6,515 nucleotides of DNA from Allobrachymonas sp. (GTDB lineage Bacteria > Pseudomonadota > Gammaproteobacteria > Burkholderiales > Burkholderiaceae_C): assembly GCA_017996515.1 (NCBI GenBank), contig JAGOGU010000082.1, forward strand, positions 1 to 6,515, written 5' to 3'. The position numbers and the translations under genes are program-made. The notes under the pieces are model-generated. The model was given only the letters and a program-made list of their open reading frames with translations. It was not told where the DNA came from and searched no databases. Shown piece by piece: positions 5,869 to 6,515 of this stretch (position 1 is the stretch's first letter; every line of letters begins with the position of its first letter).

Positions 5869-6515
5869 TTACCAGTCCATTTCCATGAAGAACAAGGCGG
5901 CCATGGCATCGATCAAAATCACGGTAAAAATCGATTGCACCACGGCCGATGTGGTGTGCTCGCCCACAGACTGCGCGCTGCCGCTGACCTTGAAGCCTTC
6001 CAAGCAGCCAATCACCCCGATCATGAACGCCATGATCGGCGCTTTGCCCAACCCCAGATAAAAATGCCGCAGCGGTATTTGCTCCTGCACCATCGCCAGA
6101 AACTGCTGCATCGAAATATCCAGCGCTGTGGCGCACACCACCATGCCGCCAAACAGGCCAGCGAGCACGGCGACGAACGTCAGAATCGGCAAGCCCACCA
6201 GCAGCGCCAGTATGCGCGGAATCACCAGCATCTCGATGGGATTCAGCCCCTGCACGCGAACGGCGTCTACCTCCTCATTGGCGCGCATGGAGCCAATCTG
6301 CGCCGCAAAGGCGCTGGCTGTGCGGCCTGCTACCAGAATGGCTGCCAGCAGCACGCCAAATTCGCGCAAAAAGGCAAACGCCACCAGATTGACGGTGAAG
6401 ATGCTGGCGCCAAAGCTGCGCAAAACGGTTGCGCCCAAAAAGGCAATCACTGCGCCCACCATGAAATTCATCAACAGCACGATGGGCACGGCGCGCAGCG
6501 TGGTCTGATCCAGAT
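5869..6515 (-). CDS. ABC transporter permease (MlaE family), N-terminus beyond the window
   Basis: The frame is open from the window edge to a TAA at 5869-5871 and gives 214 residues. The protein is very hydrophobic, with about five membrane stretches (for example IVLLMNFMVGAVIAFLGA, ILALLVGLPILTFVAVLAGL and the final VVQSIFTVILIDAMAALFFM). It carries the MlaE-family loop NEEVDAVRVQGLNP (roughly 6238-6279) after an AAQIGSM segment; this region is thought to couple the permease to the ATPase. The downstream ATPase and MCE genes confirm the role: inner-membrane channel subunit of a lipid transporter. E. coli MlaE has about 260 residues, so at least some 45 are missing. Many relatives have an N-terminal STAS-like domain fused, which cannot be judged here. 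A GTG at 6487-6489 exists in frame, but LDQTTLRA before it continues the family alignment, so it is not the true start. Confidence 0.93.
   Translation of the reverse strand, partial: LDQTTLRAVPIVLLMNFMVGAVIAFLGATVLRSFGASIFTVNLVAFAFLREFGVLLAAILVAGRTASAFAAQIGSMRANEEVDAVRVQGLNPIEMLVIPRILALLVGLPILTFVAVLAGLFGGMVVCATALDISMQQFLAMVQEQIPLRHFYLGLGKAPIMAFMIGVIGCLEGFKVSGSAQSVGEHTTSAVVQSIFTVILIDAMAALFFMEMDW

Overview
The window looks like chromosomal DNA of a Gram-negative, GC-rich proteobacterium. Proteins that only make sense with an outer membrane (an MCE/Mla-type lipid transporter with an outer-membrane-type lipoprotein) support the Gram-negative call. The general look of the proteins suggests a betaproteobacterium of the order Burkholderiales, perhaps Comamonadaceae. 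That placement is an impression from sequence style and has not been tested by search.

Layout. On the + strand, positions 1-179 hold the 3' end of a gene whose C-terminus resembles the bacterial sugar transferases (phosphoglycosyl transferases). It is followed 21 bases later by a full-length CapD/WbpM-type nucleotide-sugar 4,6-dehydratase (201-2246). These two look like the distal end of a surface polysaccharide (O-antigen, capsule or EPS) cluster. After a 174-base spacer with a very good match to a heat-shock (sigma-32) promoter comes htpX (2421-3296), an inner-membrane zinc protease, also on the + strand. It ends at a strong intrinsic terminator (3332-3361).

From the other side, on the - strand, comes a tightly packed operon that reads permease (5869 to beyond 6515, cut by the window edge), ATPase (5020-5856), MCE-domain protein (4079-5020) and ABC-transport auxiliary lipoprotein (3384-4082). 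The junctions are a 12-base gap, a 1-base TGATG overlap and a 4-base ATGA overlap. Together they would form an ABC-driven machine moving lipids between the inner and outer membranes: permease and ATPase in the inner membrane, the MCE protein anchored there and spanning the periplasm through its long helical tail, and the lipoprotein at the outer membrane. The two gene sets converge on the 87-base spacer 3297-3383.

All three blocks concern the cell envelope. I see no mobile element, CRISPR array, tRNA or rRNA and no clearly new system. The most notable points are a roughly 40-residue insertion in the dehydratase next to its active-site helix, the sigma-32 promoter of htpX, and the long coiled tail of the MCE protein paired with a PqiC-like lipoprotein instead of a soluble MlaC-type carrier.
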